A stretch of 39,609 nucleotides of DNA from QPIN01 sp964535875 (GTDB lineage Bacteria > Pseudomonadota > Gammaproteobacteria > Methylococcales > Methylomonadaceae): the NCBI GenBank assembly GCA_964535875.1, contig CAZHUE010000002.1, forward strand, positions 1 through 39,609, given 5' to 3'. Of the stretch, positions 26,331-35,787 are shown in pieces. The notes beneath the pieces are model-generated. The model saw only the letters and a list, made by a program, of their open reading frames with translations, ran no database searches and was not told the DNA's origin. The translations under genes and the position numbers were made by a program. Numbering within the stretch: the first letter of the stretch is position 1; every line of letters begins with the position of its first letter.

Positions 26331-27209
26331 ATGGCTGTTGGTAAAGAAATACGAACGCAGATATCGAGTATTAAAAATACTCAAAAAATCACTCGGGCAA
26401 TGGAAATGGTTGCTGCTAGTAAAATGCGTAAAACAAAAGAAAGAATGCAGGCAACACGACCTTATTCAAAAAAGATAAGCCAGATTATTAAACATCTGGC
26501 TCATGCTAATCCAGAGTATAAGCACCCCTTTTTGATCGATCGTGAAGTAAAACGGATTGGGGTTATTGTTATAACATCTGATCGAGGCTTATGCGGTGGC
26601 CTGAATTCCAATTTATTCAGAACAATATTAAAAGACTTGGCTGCATGGGAAAAAGAAAAAGTTGAAGTAGATATATGTACGATTGGTACAAAAGGAAGTT
26701 CTTTTTTTGCAACCATCGGTGCAAATATTGTTGGTCAAATAGGTAAGCTTGGTGATACGCCACATCTTAATGAAATTGTTGGTCTTATAAAAATCATGTT
26801 AGATAGCTACTCAGCAGGCACAATTGATGAGCTGTATGTAGTTAGTAATGAGTTTATTAACACCATGACTCAAAAGCCAAATGTAGATAAATTAATACCT
26901 ATTGTTGCGACTGAATTAGAAGATGATGCAGAGGATCACTTTGGTAACAAACACTGGGATTATTTATACGAACCTGATGCCAAAGAAGTGCTGGATACAT
27001 TGTTAACCAGGTATATTGAATCAATAGTTTATCAAGGTTTAGTTGAAAATAATGCTTGTGAACAATCAGCAAGAATGGTTGCTATGAAAAGTGCTTCAGA
27101 TAATGCTGGTAATATTATTGATGAATTACAACTTGTTTATAACAAGGCTAGACAAGCAGCTATTACGCAAGAAATTTCAGAGATTGTTGCAGGTGCTGCT
27201 GCTGTTTAG
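26331..27209 (+). CDS. atpG: F1 ATP synthase subunit gamma
   Basis: Central rotor shaft, 292 residues. The N-terminal helix carries IRTQISSIKNTQKITRAMEM and the C-terminal helix MKSASDNAGNIIDELQLVYN with ARQAAITQEISEIV, the paired coiled coil of the shaft. SDRGLCGGLN marks the Rossmann-like domain. Ten bases after atpA. Confidence 0.98.
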   Translation: MAVGKEIRTQISSIKNTQKITRAMEMVAASKMRKTKERMQATRPYSKKISQIIKHLAHANPEYKHPFLIDREVKRIGVIVITSDRGLCGGLNSNLFRTILKDLAAWEKEKVEVDICTIGTKGSSFFATIGANIVGQIGKLGDTPHLNEIVGLIKIMLDSYSAGTIDELYVVSNEFINTMTQKPNVDKLIPIVATELEDDAEDHFGNKHWDYLYEPDAKEVLDTLLTRYIESIVYQGLVENNACEQSARMVAMKSASDNAGNIIDELQLVYNKARQAAITQEISEIVAGAAAV

Positions 27210-27266
27210 GCTGTTTATAAAAATGGCCGATAGCTAAACGAATTTTAGAATTAGAGAGGACGAAGA

Positions 27267-28649
27267 ATGAGTAAAGGTAAAATCGTTCAGATTATTGGAG
27301 CGGTCGTTGATGTGGAATTTTCGCGTGAGGATTTGCCGAAAGTATATGACGCATTAAATGTTGAAAATAAAGAATTAACGTTAGAAGTTCAACAGCAAAT
27401 TGGCGACGGAGTTGTTCGTACAATTGCAATGGGAACGACTGATGGCTTAAGCCGTGGACTGGGTGTTAGTAATTCAGGCGAAGCCATTAAAGTACCAGTA
27501 GGTAAAAAAACTTTAGGACGTATTATGGACGTTCTAGGTAACCCAATAGATGAAAAAGGCCCAATTGGCGAAAAAGAAAAATGGGTTATCCATCGTGAGG
27601 CTCCTGCTTATGATGAACAAGCGCCTGCCAACGAATTGTTAGAAACGGGGATTAAAGTAATAGACTTAGTTTGCCCATTTGCTAAAGGTGGCAAGGTTGG
27701 TCTATTTGGTGGTGCGGGTGTTGGTAAAACAGTCAACATGATGGAGCTGATTCGTAACATTGCGATTGAGCACAGTGGTTTCTCAGTATTTGCTGGTGTT
27801 GGTGAACGTACTCGTGAGGGTAACGATTTCTACCACGAAATGACAGACTCTAATGTAATTGACAAAGTATCATTAGTGTACGGTCAAATGAATGAGCCAC
27901 CTGGAAACAGATTGCGTGTTGCTTTGACAGGTTTGACGATGGCGGAGTTCTTTCGTGAAGAAGGCCGTGATGTATTATTCTTTGTTGATAATATTTATCG
28001 TTACACCTTGGCGGGTACAGAGGTATCAGCATTATTAGGTCGTATGCCATCAGCGGTAGGGTATCAACCTACACTTGCTGAAGAAATGGGTGTACTACAG
28101 GAACGCATTACTTCTACTAAAACCGGTTCTATTACCTCTATCCAAGCGGTTTATGTCCCTGCGGATGATTTAACCGATCCTTCGCCAGCTACAACATTCG
28201 CACATTTGGATGCGACCGTTGTATTATCTCGTCAAATTGCAGAGTTAGGTATTTATCCAGCGATTGACCCATTGGATTCAAGTAGTCGTCAGTTAGATCC
28301 GTTAGTAATTGGTGACGAGCATTACGAAGTAGCGCGAGGCGTACAAGGTATCTTACAACGTTATAAAGAGTTGCGTGATATTATCGCGATTTTAGGAATG
28401 GATGAGTTATCTGAGGAAGATAAACTAACAGTAACGCGTGCACGTAAAGTTCAACGTTACTTATCTCAACCTTTCTTTGTTGCTGAAGTATTCACAGGCT
28501 CTCCAGGTAAATATGTCTCACTAAAAGATACGATTGCTGGATTCAAAAGCATTATTGCTGGTGAATATGATGATCTTCCTGAACAAGCTTTCTATATGGT
28601 AGGTACCATTGATGAAGCGGTTGAGAAAGCAAAAGGAATGAAGTCCTAA
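27267..28649 (+). CDS. atpD: F1 ATP synthase subunit beta
   Basis: Catalytic subunit of F1, 460 residues. Seen: P-loop GGAGVGKTVNMMELIRN, the catalytic Glu segment GVGERTREGNDFY, and DVLFFVDNIYRYTLAGTEVS with the DELSEED-equivalent MDELSEEDK. Strong GAGAGGA ribosome site before the ATG. Nothing unusual. Confidence 0.99.
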   Translation: MSKGKIVQIIGAVVDVEFSREDLPKVYDALNVENKELTLEVQQQIGDGVVRTIAMGTTDGLSRGLGVSNSGEAIKVPVGKKTLGRIMDVLGNPIDEKGPIGEKEKWVIHREAPAYDEQAPANELLETGIKVIDLVCPFAKGGKVGLFGGAGVGKTVNMMELIRNIAIEHSGFSVFAGVGERTREGNDFYHEMTDSNVIDKVSLVYGQMNEPPGNRLRVALTGLTMAEFFREEGRDVLFFVDNIYRYTLAGTEVSALLGRMPSAVGYQPTLAEEMGVLQERITSTKTGSITSIQAVYVPADDLTDPSPATTFAHLDATVVLSRQIAELGIYPAIDPLDSSSRQLDPLVIGDEHYEVARGVQGILQRYKELRDIIAILGMDELSEEDKLTVTRARKVQRYLSQPFFVAEVFTGSPGKYVSLKDTIAGFKSIIAGEYDDLPEQAFYMVGTIDEAVEKAKGMKS

Positions 28650-28663
28650 TCTAGGAGATACTT

Positions 28664-29086
28664 ATGGTTATGACAGTACATGTAGACATTGTGAGTGCAG
28701 AGAATGAAATTTTCTCTGGATTGGCAGAAATGGTATTTGCACCTGCAGAGTTAGGTGAAGTAGGTATTTCACCACGTCATGCTCCATTAATAACTACACT
28801 ACTTCCTGGTGAAGTTCGTGTTAAAGTCAGTGATACAGAAACTCAAGAATTTTATGTTTCTGGTGGTATGTTAGAAGTACAGCCACATTTAGTTACAGTC
28901 TTAGCAGATACAGCAATCAGGGCAAAAGATATTGATGAAGCTGCTGCATTAGAGGCGAAAGCAAAAGCAGAAGAAATGTTATCGGATAAATCGGGTAAAA
29001 TTGACTACGCAAAAGCTCAAGCAGAGCTATCTCAGGCGATGATGCAGTTAAGGACATTGGACCGACTAAGAAAAAAAGGTAGATAA
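28664..29086 (+). CDS. atpC: F1 ATP synthase subunit epsilon
   Basis: Rotor subunit that also inhibits ATP hydrolysis. 140 residues: N-terminal beta-sandwich (VDIVSAENEIFSGLAEMVFA, GISPRHAPLITTLLPGEV) and a C-terminal helical hairpin (AKAQAELSQAMMQLRTLDRL). ATG 28664 is preferred over ATG 28670, which encodes the third residue, because GGAG lies at the right distance. Last gene of the operon. Confidence 0.97.
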   Translation: MVMTVHVDIVSAENEIFSGLAEMVFAPAELGEVGISPRHAPLITTLLPGEVRVKVSDTETQEFYVSGGMLEVQPHLVTVLADTAIRAKDIDEAAALEAKAKAEEMLSDKSGKIDYAKAQAELSQAMMQLRTLDRLRKKGR

Positions 29087-29108
29087 TTTTTTTAAAATTT
29101 AATAAAGA

Positions 29109-29143
29109 CCCAGTAATGGTTAGTCATTATTGGGTTTTTTTTT
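29109..29143 (+). terminator. Rho-independent terminator of the atp operon
   Basis: Stem CCCAGTAATG (29109-29118) pairs with CATTATTGGG (29125-29134) with one G-U pair, loop GTTAGT, followed by nine T. It begins 22 nt after the atpC stop and separates the operon from glmU. Confidence 0.92.
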
Positions 29144-29274
29144 GCTTATCTAATATTGAACTATAATATTAATGATGTATCGAAATAGAATTTACTAAAT
29201 CAATATATAAGAAACAATCCTTGGTTTTTTTGTTTAATCTAGGATACAACGAATTAATTAATCAGAGTTGAGTT

Positions 29275-30639
29275 ATGGGAATTAAAACAATTATTTTAGC
29301 GGCAGGCCAAGGGACACGGATGCGTTCATCAAAACCAAAAGTATTACATAAAGTTGCAGACAGAGCTTTGTTGCATCATGTCTATGACACAAGTTCAGAA
29401 ATAGAAAATAATTCTATTGTTATCATCTATGGACATGGCGGCGAACTAGTTAAAAATGAATTACAGACATTGAATGCTGAATGGGTAGAACAAAAAGAAC
29501 AGTTAGGCACTGGGCATGCTGTTCAACAAGCTGTAAATTTTATTAATGATGAAGATAAAGTCCTAATTTTATATGGTGACGTTCCTTTATTAAAAAAATC
29601 AACAATAGATAAATTATTAGAAAATGTTAGTCAAAAATCAATTGGATTACTGACAGTAAAATTAGATGACCCGACTGGTTATGGAAGAATCGTTAGAAAT
29701 AATGAAGGAAAGGTTTTAAAAATTGTTGAAGAAAAAGATACAAATCAAGAAGAAAAATTAATTTCCGAAGGTAATACAGGAATTATTGCAACGCCGGGTA
29801 ATCTATTAAAGCAATGGTTATCTAAACTAGAGAATGGTAATGTGCAAAAAGAATTTTATTTAACAGACATTATTGAAATGGCTGTAGAAGGTGGGGTGGA
29901 AGTGAAAACTAACCAACCTGATACTCAGGATGAGGTCTTAGGCGTTAATGACCGAACCCAGCTTGCACACTTAGAGAGAGTTTATCAATTAGAACAAGCT
30001 GAAAAACTAATGATCCATGGTGTAGCATTATGTGACCCAGCCAGAATTGATGTTAGAGGAAAGTTTAGCCATTTAGGTAAGGATATTGAAATTGATGTTA
30101 ATGTGATTTTTGAAGGAATCAATAAGATTGGCAGTAATGTAAGTATCGGTGCAAATTGTATTTTAAAGGATTCTGAAATAGGGGATGATGTAGAAATTTT
30201 GGCAAATTGTATTATAGATAATGCATACGTCGGTGAACGAAGCAGAATAGGCCCTTTTGCTCGATTGAGACCTTTTTCATAACTAGCTAGTGAAGTGCAT
30301 ATTGGTAATTTTGTTGAAATAAAAAAATCAACAGTTGCAACCGGAAGTAAAATTAATCACTTAAGCTACATTGGTGATGCGGAAATAGGTTCTAAGGTTA
30401 ATGTTGGCGCAGGAGCGATCACTTGTAATTATGATGGCGTTAATAAATTTAAAACAGTGATTGAGGATGGCGCTTTTATTGGTTCAGATAGTCAATTAAT
30501 AGCACCAGTAACGATAGGCAAAGGCGCAACAATTGGAGCTGGATCAACAATAACAAAAGATAGCCCTGAAAATAAATTAACTTTATCTAGAGCAAGACAA
30601 ATTTCAGTAGATGGCTGGAAAAGGCCAGTTAAAAAATAG
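29275..30639 (+). pseudogene. glmU: Bifunctional GlmU (GlcNAc-1-P uridyltransferase / GlcN-1-P acetyltransferase) with in-frame stop
   Basis: GlmU makes UDP-GlcNAc for peptidoglycan and LPS. The locus would encode 454 residues, like the 456 of E. coli, but codon 336 is TAA (30280-30282). The first part has the pyrophosphorylase motif LAAGQGTRMRSSKPKVLHK, YGDVPLL, and the start of the left-handed beta-helix. The frame is unchanged after the stop and resumes with HIGNFVEIKKS, the catalytic His in NHLSYIGDAEIG, and ITCNYDGVNKFKT. Relatives read RPG-A-x-L here, whereas this sequence reads R-P-F-S-stop-L, so three codons in a row are abnormal. Because the enzyme is essential, sequencing or gap-closing error is as likely as real interruption. 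Own promoter region after the atp terminator. Confidence 0.9.
30295..30639 (+). CDS. glmU: C-terminal acetyltransferase part of GlmU (possible restart product)
   Basis: The open frame downstream of the TAA could be re-initiated at GTG 30295, 12 nt after the stop, giving 114 residues. It holds most of the beta-helix repeats and the acetyltransferase active site but lacks the first coils. No good ribosome site is present (TAGTGAA only). I list it because the trimeric beta-helix domain might still fold and complement the first part; this is speculative. Confidence 0.45.
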   Translation: MHIGNFVEIKKSTVATGSKINHLSYIGDAEIGSKVNVGAGAITCNYDGVNKFKTVIEDGAFIGSDSQLIAPVTIGKGATIGAGSTITKDSPENKLTLSRARQISVDGWKRPVKK

Positions 30640-30762
30640 TTTCTCCTGCTGTAAATTTAGTAGAACTGGTTAGCTTCCAAGGAAGGATCTAAGTTAGAAA
30701 ATAAGACAATTGTTGTGGTTAGGGACAAATAGTTTAATTAGAAGATTTTATAAGGAAAGCAA

Positions 30763-32076
30763 TTAAATATCTTCCTTATTAAGAACAGAACACTTATTTC
30801 TTCCACTTTCTTTTGATAAGTAGAGTGCTTTATCAGCTCGTTCAAAAACAGTATCCTGATTGTCTTCATTTGAAAATTCACTTATACCTCCTGATATAGA
30901 GAGTTTGATTGACTCACCATTGTGATTAAAGGCAGAATTACAAATAGTTGTCCTTATTTTTTCAGCTAGATTAAAAGATTGAGTAGAATCGGTGTCAGGT
31001 AAAAGCATAACAAACTCTTCACCACCATAACGAGCAATAAAATCGTTTTTTCTACAATTTTTTATGATTAACTGAGCGATTAGAACGAGAGTTTTATCTC
31101 CAGCATTATGCCCATATTTATCATTGATTGATTTGAAAAGATCAATATCCCAAATTATAATTGTAAAGGGGTTTTCGTAACGTAGCCAACGATTGAATTC
31201 TAGTTCGATACGCTCATCATAAGCCAATCTATTAGGTATGCCTGTAAGAGGATCCCTTATAGTTTTATCATGAGCTTCTTTAAGGTTATTACGTAAAATT
31301 TCAGTTTCAAGCTCCATATCCTGTATTTTTTGAGACATAAGATTGAGCTGTTTTTGTGTTTCAAGTTGACGATAATCTTCTGTTTCTTTGTGTTTATGAA
31401 GTTGAGAATTCAATTGATAAAGTTGTATACTAATATTTTCTTGTAATACTGATAATTCCTTAGTTTTAGCAGAACTAATTTTTATGTTTTCAACATGTTG
31501 ATCAATTTCAGTGCTTAGGTTTTCTCTATTTTGAATTGACTCTTTATTTGACTTAGTCGCATTAATAGTTTGCTGTTCAAGACTATTTAATTGTTTTGGG
31601 ATATCAGCTAAAAATAATTCTATATCTCGACTTTCATGTTCTGTAGCATCTTTAATATTAAGTAGAATTGATACGGAGGAATTAACAATACTTTTATAAG
31701 TATTAAGATCTAAATTACCTTTACTTTTTTTAATTAACTGAGTGCATTGGTGCTGAAATTTTAAAGGAATATCCGTTGCTGTAAGTAGTTTATTTAACTT
31801 ATTGATAAAATATTTTTGTTGTAATTCTGGATCAACAGAAGGCTGTATTGTTTCATCTCCAGGATTTTTCTGAGGAGAAGAAATATTGGCTAAAGCATCA
31901 GATAAGGAATTTAATTCTGGAATTAATTGATGATAATTTGAACCAAGCTTAATTTTGTTGCTAATACTTAGCAAGTAAGGGTCTAAAGATTTATTTGTTC
32001 CATTTACATAAATAGAAAATTGAAAAATCAATTTATATAATAATTTTTCAGAATCTAATTGTTTATTTGAATTCAT
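30763..32076 (-). CDS. Diguanylate cyclase with N-terminal coiled-coil region
   Basis: A 437-residue GGDEF protein without transmembrane segments or signal peptide, so cytosolic. Residues ~1-270 are a helical, Gln/Lys/Glu-rich region with coiled-coil stretches just before the GGDEF domain (DPLTGIPNRLAYDERIELEF). The active site is GGEEF and the inhibitory I-site RKND sits exactly five residues upstream, so it should make c-di-GMP with product inhibition. The N-terminal opening (KLIFQFSIYVNGTNKSLDPYL) resembles the neighbouring protein at 32159, pointing to tandem duplication. The input signal is unknown. Confidence 0.92.
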   Translation of the reverse strand: MNSNKQLDSEKLLYKLIFQFSIYVNGTNKSLDPYLLSISNKIKLGSNYHQLIPELNSLSDALANISSPQKNPGDETIQPSVDPELQQKYFINKLNKLLTATDIPLKFQHQCTQLIKKSKGNLDLNTYKSIVNSSVSILLNIKDATEHESRDIELFLADIPKQLNSLEQQTINATKSNKESIQNRENLSTEIDQHVENIKISSAKTKELSVLQENISIQLYQLNSQLHKHKETEDYRQLETQKQLNLMSQKIQDMELETEILRNNLKEAHDKTIRDPLTGIPNRLAYDERIELEFNRWLRYENPFTIIIWDIDLFKSINDKYGHNAGDKTLVLIAQLIIKNCRKNDFIARYGGEEFVMLLPDTDSTQSFNLAEKIRTTICNSAFNHNGESIKLSISGGISEFSNEDNQDTVFERADKALYLSKESGRNKCSVLNKEDI

Positions 32077-32158
32077 TCAGGTGAAGGAAGTAGTCAATTA
32101 TTAATTAATTAATGAAGGGTGTACTCATGTTTGAGTTTTCCTGTATGTTAAGTATAGA

Positions 32159-33697
32159 CTAGTTTTCACAATCCAGAATACATTGATTTCTACCTTTGTT
32201 TTTAGCTAAATATAATGCTTTATCTGCACGATTAAAAGCTGAACTTTCTGTGTCATCATTTATAAATTGAGTGATACCGCAAGAAATTGTAATTGATATT
32301 TTTTTTCCGCTAGAGTTAAAAGCAGTTTTTTCTATTATTTTTCGGATTTTATTTGCTGCCAAAAGCGAAGACTGGCCATCAGTATTAGGTAAAAGCATTA
32401 TAAATTCTTCCCCACCAAACCGGGAGACAAAATCAGTTTCTCTGCAATGACTAGCTAACAACTTACTAATTAGAATAAGGGTTTTATCGCCAGCTTTATG
32501 TCCATATGTGTCATTTATTCTTTTAAAGAAATCTATATCCCAGATTAATATAGAAATTGGAGCTTTATAGCGTTTCCAGCGTGCTATTTCAATTTTTAAT
32601 CGATCATCATAAGCTAATCGGTTAGGTAAGTTTGTTAATGGATCATGGACTGCCTTTTCTTGGGCGGCATCTAATTTATCTTTTAAGGTTTGGGATTCCT
32701 TTTCCATTACTGTTATTTTTGTAGTTAACGATTCCAGAAGATTTTCCACTTTTTCAACTTTATTACGTTCATTTTCTTCTTGAATCTGATGCTCCTGGAT
32801 TAGTTGAGTTATTGTTTCCAGGCGCGTATGAATCAACTGTTTTAGGGGTTCAAGCTGGGTAGCATCTTTTGAACTTTTTTGTAGCTCTAAAACTTGTAAA
32901 GAAACTGATTGATCCAGTAAATTTCGTTTTTTCCTTGTGGATTTTGAAGAAGACTGGGCACCAGCAGCTTTGATTCCTATCTCAGTCAGTTGCTCAGTTA
33001 ATAGAGCAAGAAATTCAGCAATGTCTTTCTGTTCTGATTGAACATGCTTTTTTATTTGGAATAAAAAAGAAATAGTTTCTTCAAGAACTGTAGAAAGAGG
33101 AACATCATCGTGAAGTTTTTCTTTTAGAGCCTGAGCTTGGCTATCAAGTTGAGCGGGTATTTCAGTACTATTTAGTAATCGTAGTACATGAGATAATACC
33201 GACTTTGTCTCAACCTTATTAAGTGTAGAGATACTTGACTCTTTTTTTTGTTTTGCAGGCTTTATTAAAGCATTGATATCAATAAATAAACTTTCCTGAT
33301 TAGGACATTCAATATTATATTTAGCTTTTAAGAGCAGTAAGCTATTTTCTTGTTCTGAAAAGTGTTGAACAAGAAAATCAAATAATAGATATATTTCTTG
33401 CTGATTATTTCCATGCTCTGATTCTTCCATAGTAATGAGAGCACTAGAAAAGTTATCTAATTCAGATTTTAATTGTTCGGTTTTTAAACCTTTTTTAAGT
33501 TGAGTACGAATTTTTTTCAAATAAGGGTCTAGCTCTTTATTAACCCCCATTGTAGCAAAGGACAAACGAATGATAGTTTTACAAAGTAAATCCTCTCTTT
33601 CTTGATTAGAAGACTCAAGCGCTTCATTTTCATCTAATAAGTTAAAATATTTTTTTTTCCATTTATCGGGAGTATTTTTTTTACCTAAGATGGCCAT
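32159..33697 (-). CDS. Diguanylate cyclase, paralogue of the downstream gene
   Basis: A 512-residue cytosolic GGDEF protein. The N-terminus (KWKKKYFNLLDENEALESSN, then IRLSFATMGVNKELDPYLKK) belongs to a helical region shared with the next gene and with other gammaproteobacterial cyclases of the same layout. Long coiled coils follow to ~345, then DPLTNLPNRLAYDDRLKIE and the active site GGEEF with I-site RETD five residues upstream. Intact, so expected to synthesise c-di-GMP. Eighty-two AT-rich bases separate it from its paralogue; possible co-transcription. The 204 nt upstream to dsbA show no recognised feature. Confidence 0.92.
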   Translation of the reverse strand: MAILGKKNTPDKWKKKYFNLLDENEALESSNQEREDLLCKTIIRLSFATMGVNKELDPYLKKIRTQLKKGLKTEQLKSELDNFSSALITMEESEHGNNQQEIYLLFDFLVQHFSEQENSLLLLKAKYNIECPNQESLFIDINALIKPAKQKKESSISTLNKVETKSVLSHVLRLLNSTEIPAQLDSQAQALKEKLHDDVPLSTVLEETISFLFQIKKHVQSEQKDIAEFLALLTEQLTEIGIKAAGAQSSSKSTRKKRNLLDQSVSLQVLELQKSSKDATQLEPLKQLIHTRLETITQLIQEHQIQEENERNKVEKVENLLESLTTKITVMEKESQTLKDKLDAAQEKAVHDPLTNLPNRLAYDDRLKIEIARWKRYKAPISILIWDIDFFKRINDTYGHKAGDKTLILISKLLASHCRETDFVSRFGGEEFIMLLPNTDGQSSLLAANKIRKIIEKTAFNSSGKKISITISCGITQFINDDTESSAFNRADKALYLAKNKGRNQCILDCEN

Positions 33698-33901
33698 ATG
33701 GTTTTTGCCCTAAAATTTGATTTGTATTAAATTTTCAATACTGATTTTAATAAGTATAGTCGCGTGAAAGACTTTTGATAAAAATCAGGAAGAAATGGCA
33801 AGTATGGAAATATTATAGAGGAATGAACTGAAACTATAGTGAAAAGGGTTTTTGGAGAGTGTGACGTTATTTTCAAGCACGTCCCTGTGCGAGAAAAGAT
33901 G

Positions 33902-34510
33902 TTATTTGGATTGACTTTCTTGCTTGATTAATTGATTCATTACTTTAATCATATTTTCGTGTGATTTAGCTAATACCCCTGTCGTTTTATATTTTCCATT
34001 AATAATTAAAGCGGGTACACCTGTCAGTCCATAGCGAGGCCCCATCGCTTTAGCTTGGCGTAATTTGGAGTCAACTAAAAAAGAATTATAGGCATCACGG
34101 AATTTAGTTTCATCAACACCACGGGCAACAAAAAATTTTGCTAAGTCATCTTCAGAGGTTAGTTTTTGTTTTTTATTCTGTATTTCATCAAATAAATCTG
34201 CATGAACTTTATCTACTACACCTAGAGCTTCTGCGACAAAATATGCCTTAGCATGTTTTCCCCATACATCATTAAAAACGGCAGGTTGACGAATAAACTC
34301 AACATTGTCAGGCATTGTTTTCAACCATTTTTCCATAAGTGGTTCAAGGGTATAGCAATGTGGGCAGCCATACCAGAAGAACTCAATAACTTCTATTTTA
34401 TCTTGATTTTGGGTAGGTTGAGCGGGTGATAAAGTTTCATAGCCTAAGGATTCAGCTTGAGTTAGTGTTGTGAATGAAAACAAACATAAGAAAATAATTT
34501 TTTTTAACAT
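33902..34510 (-). CDS. dsbA: Periplasmic thiol:disulfide oxidoreductase DsbA
   Basis: Introduces disulfides in exported proteins. 202 residues: Sec signal peptide (MLKKIIFLCLFSFTTLTQA, cleavage after residue 19), thioredoxin active site CPHC at 49-52 in FFWYGCPHCYTLEPL, and the cis-Pro segment TGVPALIINGKYKT. The CPHC dipeptide is that of strongly oxidising DsbA. Ribosome site GGAGA lies eight bases before the ATG. No DsbB is in the window. Confidence 0.96.
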   Translation of the reverse strand: MLKKIIFLCLFSFTTLTQAESLGYETLSPAQPTQNQDKIEVIEFFWYGCPHCYTLEPLMEKWLKTMPDNVEFIRQPAVFNDVWGKHAKAYFVAEALGVVDKVHADLFDEIQNKKQKLTSEDDLAKFFVARGVDETKFRDAYNSFLVDSKLRQAKAMGPRYGLTGVPALIINGKYKTTGVLAKSHENMIKVMNQLIKQESQSK

Positions 34511-34551
34511 ATTACGGCTCTCCGCAGGTGTAAGATAAAAATAAAAACAAA

Positions 34552-34567
34552 TTCACACTACTGTGAA
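34552..34567. promoter_or_regulatory. Short palindrome upstream of dsbA
   Basis: TTCACA-CTAC-TGTGAA, a perfect 6-bp inverted repeat 42 nt upstream of the dsbA start codon. It could be a regulator site or a leader hairpin. Nothing else supports a specific regulator. Confidence 0.3.
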
Positions 34568-34690
34568 CTGAAAACTAAAAGGCTACTGATATTTAGAAAA
34601 TTGCAACATATTTATGACCAGCTCTATTGAAAGATAGTTCAGTTCCTTAATCTCAACATAAAACTTGGCTGAGTGGAGTATTTAAGTAGT

Positions 34691-34886
34691 TAAGGCAACT
34701 CGCAATAAATAACCCACCAGTATTACTTGTACTAAAGCATAAGAATCGCTAAAGCTTTTCTAATCTTTTTGCCTGTCTTCTGCATTGCAACTTCGGTTAC
34801 ATAGCTTGTTATGCGCCCTACATTGCGCCTTAAAGACAAGCAAATATTCTGCGCAACCGGTAGGTTATTTATTGCGTGTTACCTAA
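34691..34886. mobile_element. MITE-like element, copy B (196 bp)
   Basis: Same ends as the element at 17698: inverted repeats 34694-34719 and 34858-34883 match at 22 of 26 positions, and TAA flanks both sides (34691-34693, 34884-34886). The core (TTGCAACTTCGGTTACATAG) is nearly identical to copy A, but copy B carries about 30 extra bases after the left repeat (around 34721-34758). Located in the 488-nt gene-free stretch between folA and dsbA; outside the element I see only the dsbA-proximal palindrome. Confidence 0.8.
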
Positions 34887-34998
34887 GATATATTTTACTA
34901 CTGTTTTACGCTATCTCAAACAATCAGTGCTTAGGATTTTAGCACAGGCTGTTGATGTATTAGTTTTCTTAAATGATAAAAATAATTAATTTTTGTTT

Positions 34999-35493
34999 CT
35001 AGTTAGAGTTTATCCGTTCCAGAGTTAAAAAACTATATGTAAAGTCAGCACTTGGATCATTTTTAATATCTTCTCTTGCGATTTCTTTCCATTCTTGAGG
35101 GTTAATTGAAGGGAAAAAAGTATCGCCTTTAAAAATTTTGTTTATTTGCGTTAAATAAAGAAAGTTGGCTTTGGGTAGCATTTCTTTATAAAAAGATGCG
35201 CCACCAATAATGAAGATTTCATCATATTTTTGACAGGCAGTAATAGCATCTTTGACTGAATTAAATACTAAACAATCTTGTTGTTTATAAGCTGGGTTTC
35301 GGCTGATTATAATGTTGTTTCGCCCAGGAAGTGGACGTCCAATTGAATCATAGGTTTTTCTACCCATTAAAATAGGAGAGCCCATGGTGATTTCTTTAAA
35401 TTTTTTGAGGTCTGCTGATAAATGCCATGGCATTTTATTGTTCAACCCAATGGCTTGATTACTTGCCATTGCAACAATAATGGATATTTTCAT
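34999..35493 (-). CDS. folA: Dihydrofolate reductase
   Basis: Reduces dihydrofolate to tetrahydrofolate with NADPH. 164 residues. Seen: ISIIVAMASNQAIGLNNKMP at the N-terminus, WHLSADLKKF with catalytic Asp28, MGRKTYDSIGRPLPGRNNII for NADPH and folate binding, and FIIGGASFYKEML. Standard chromosomal FolA. The 294 nt upstream (35494-35787) contain a small hairpin (TAGCCA/TGGCTA) and a 7-bp inverted pair GTTCAGC/GCTGAAC far apart, but no gene. Confidence 0.97.
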   Translation of the reverse strand: MKISIIVAMASNQAIGLNNKMPWHLSADLKKFKEITMGSPILMGRKTYDSIGRPLPGRNNIIISRNPAYKQQDCLVFNSVKDAITACQKYDEIFIIGGASFYKEMLPKANFLYLTQINKIFKGDTFFPSINPQEWKEIAREDIKNDPSADFTYSFLTLERINSN

Positions 35494-35787
35494 AATTGGA
35501 TTAAGATCTTGCTACCGTTACTAGCCATTTGGCTAGAGTCAACTATATTAGTTAGCCATCAACTTTATCGTAAAGAATTAAGTGTTTGTCAGATTTAAGT
35601 TTGTATGCCAAAGCAAAAATAGCCCTAGATAACAATCACATTAACTTAATCATTATTGAAAGAAATAGTTGTACGTTTTTATTAGCAAAAAATTTTTCAA
35701 TATATTGCTGTTCAGCCTAAAAATTGCTTTTCTTAAAACAAATAATAAGCTGAACGAATATTTCTTATGACAGTTACAAAAAATAAG

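Noticed and set aside
30750..30780. ATAAGGAA/TTCCTTAT inverted repeat at the end of the first GGDEF gene
   Set aside because: 14-nt loop and no T-run; it could be chance in AT-rich DNA.
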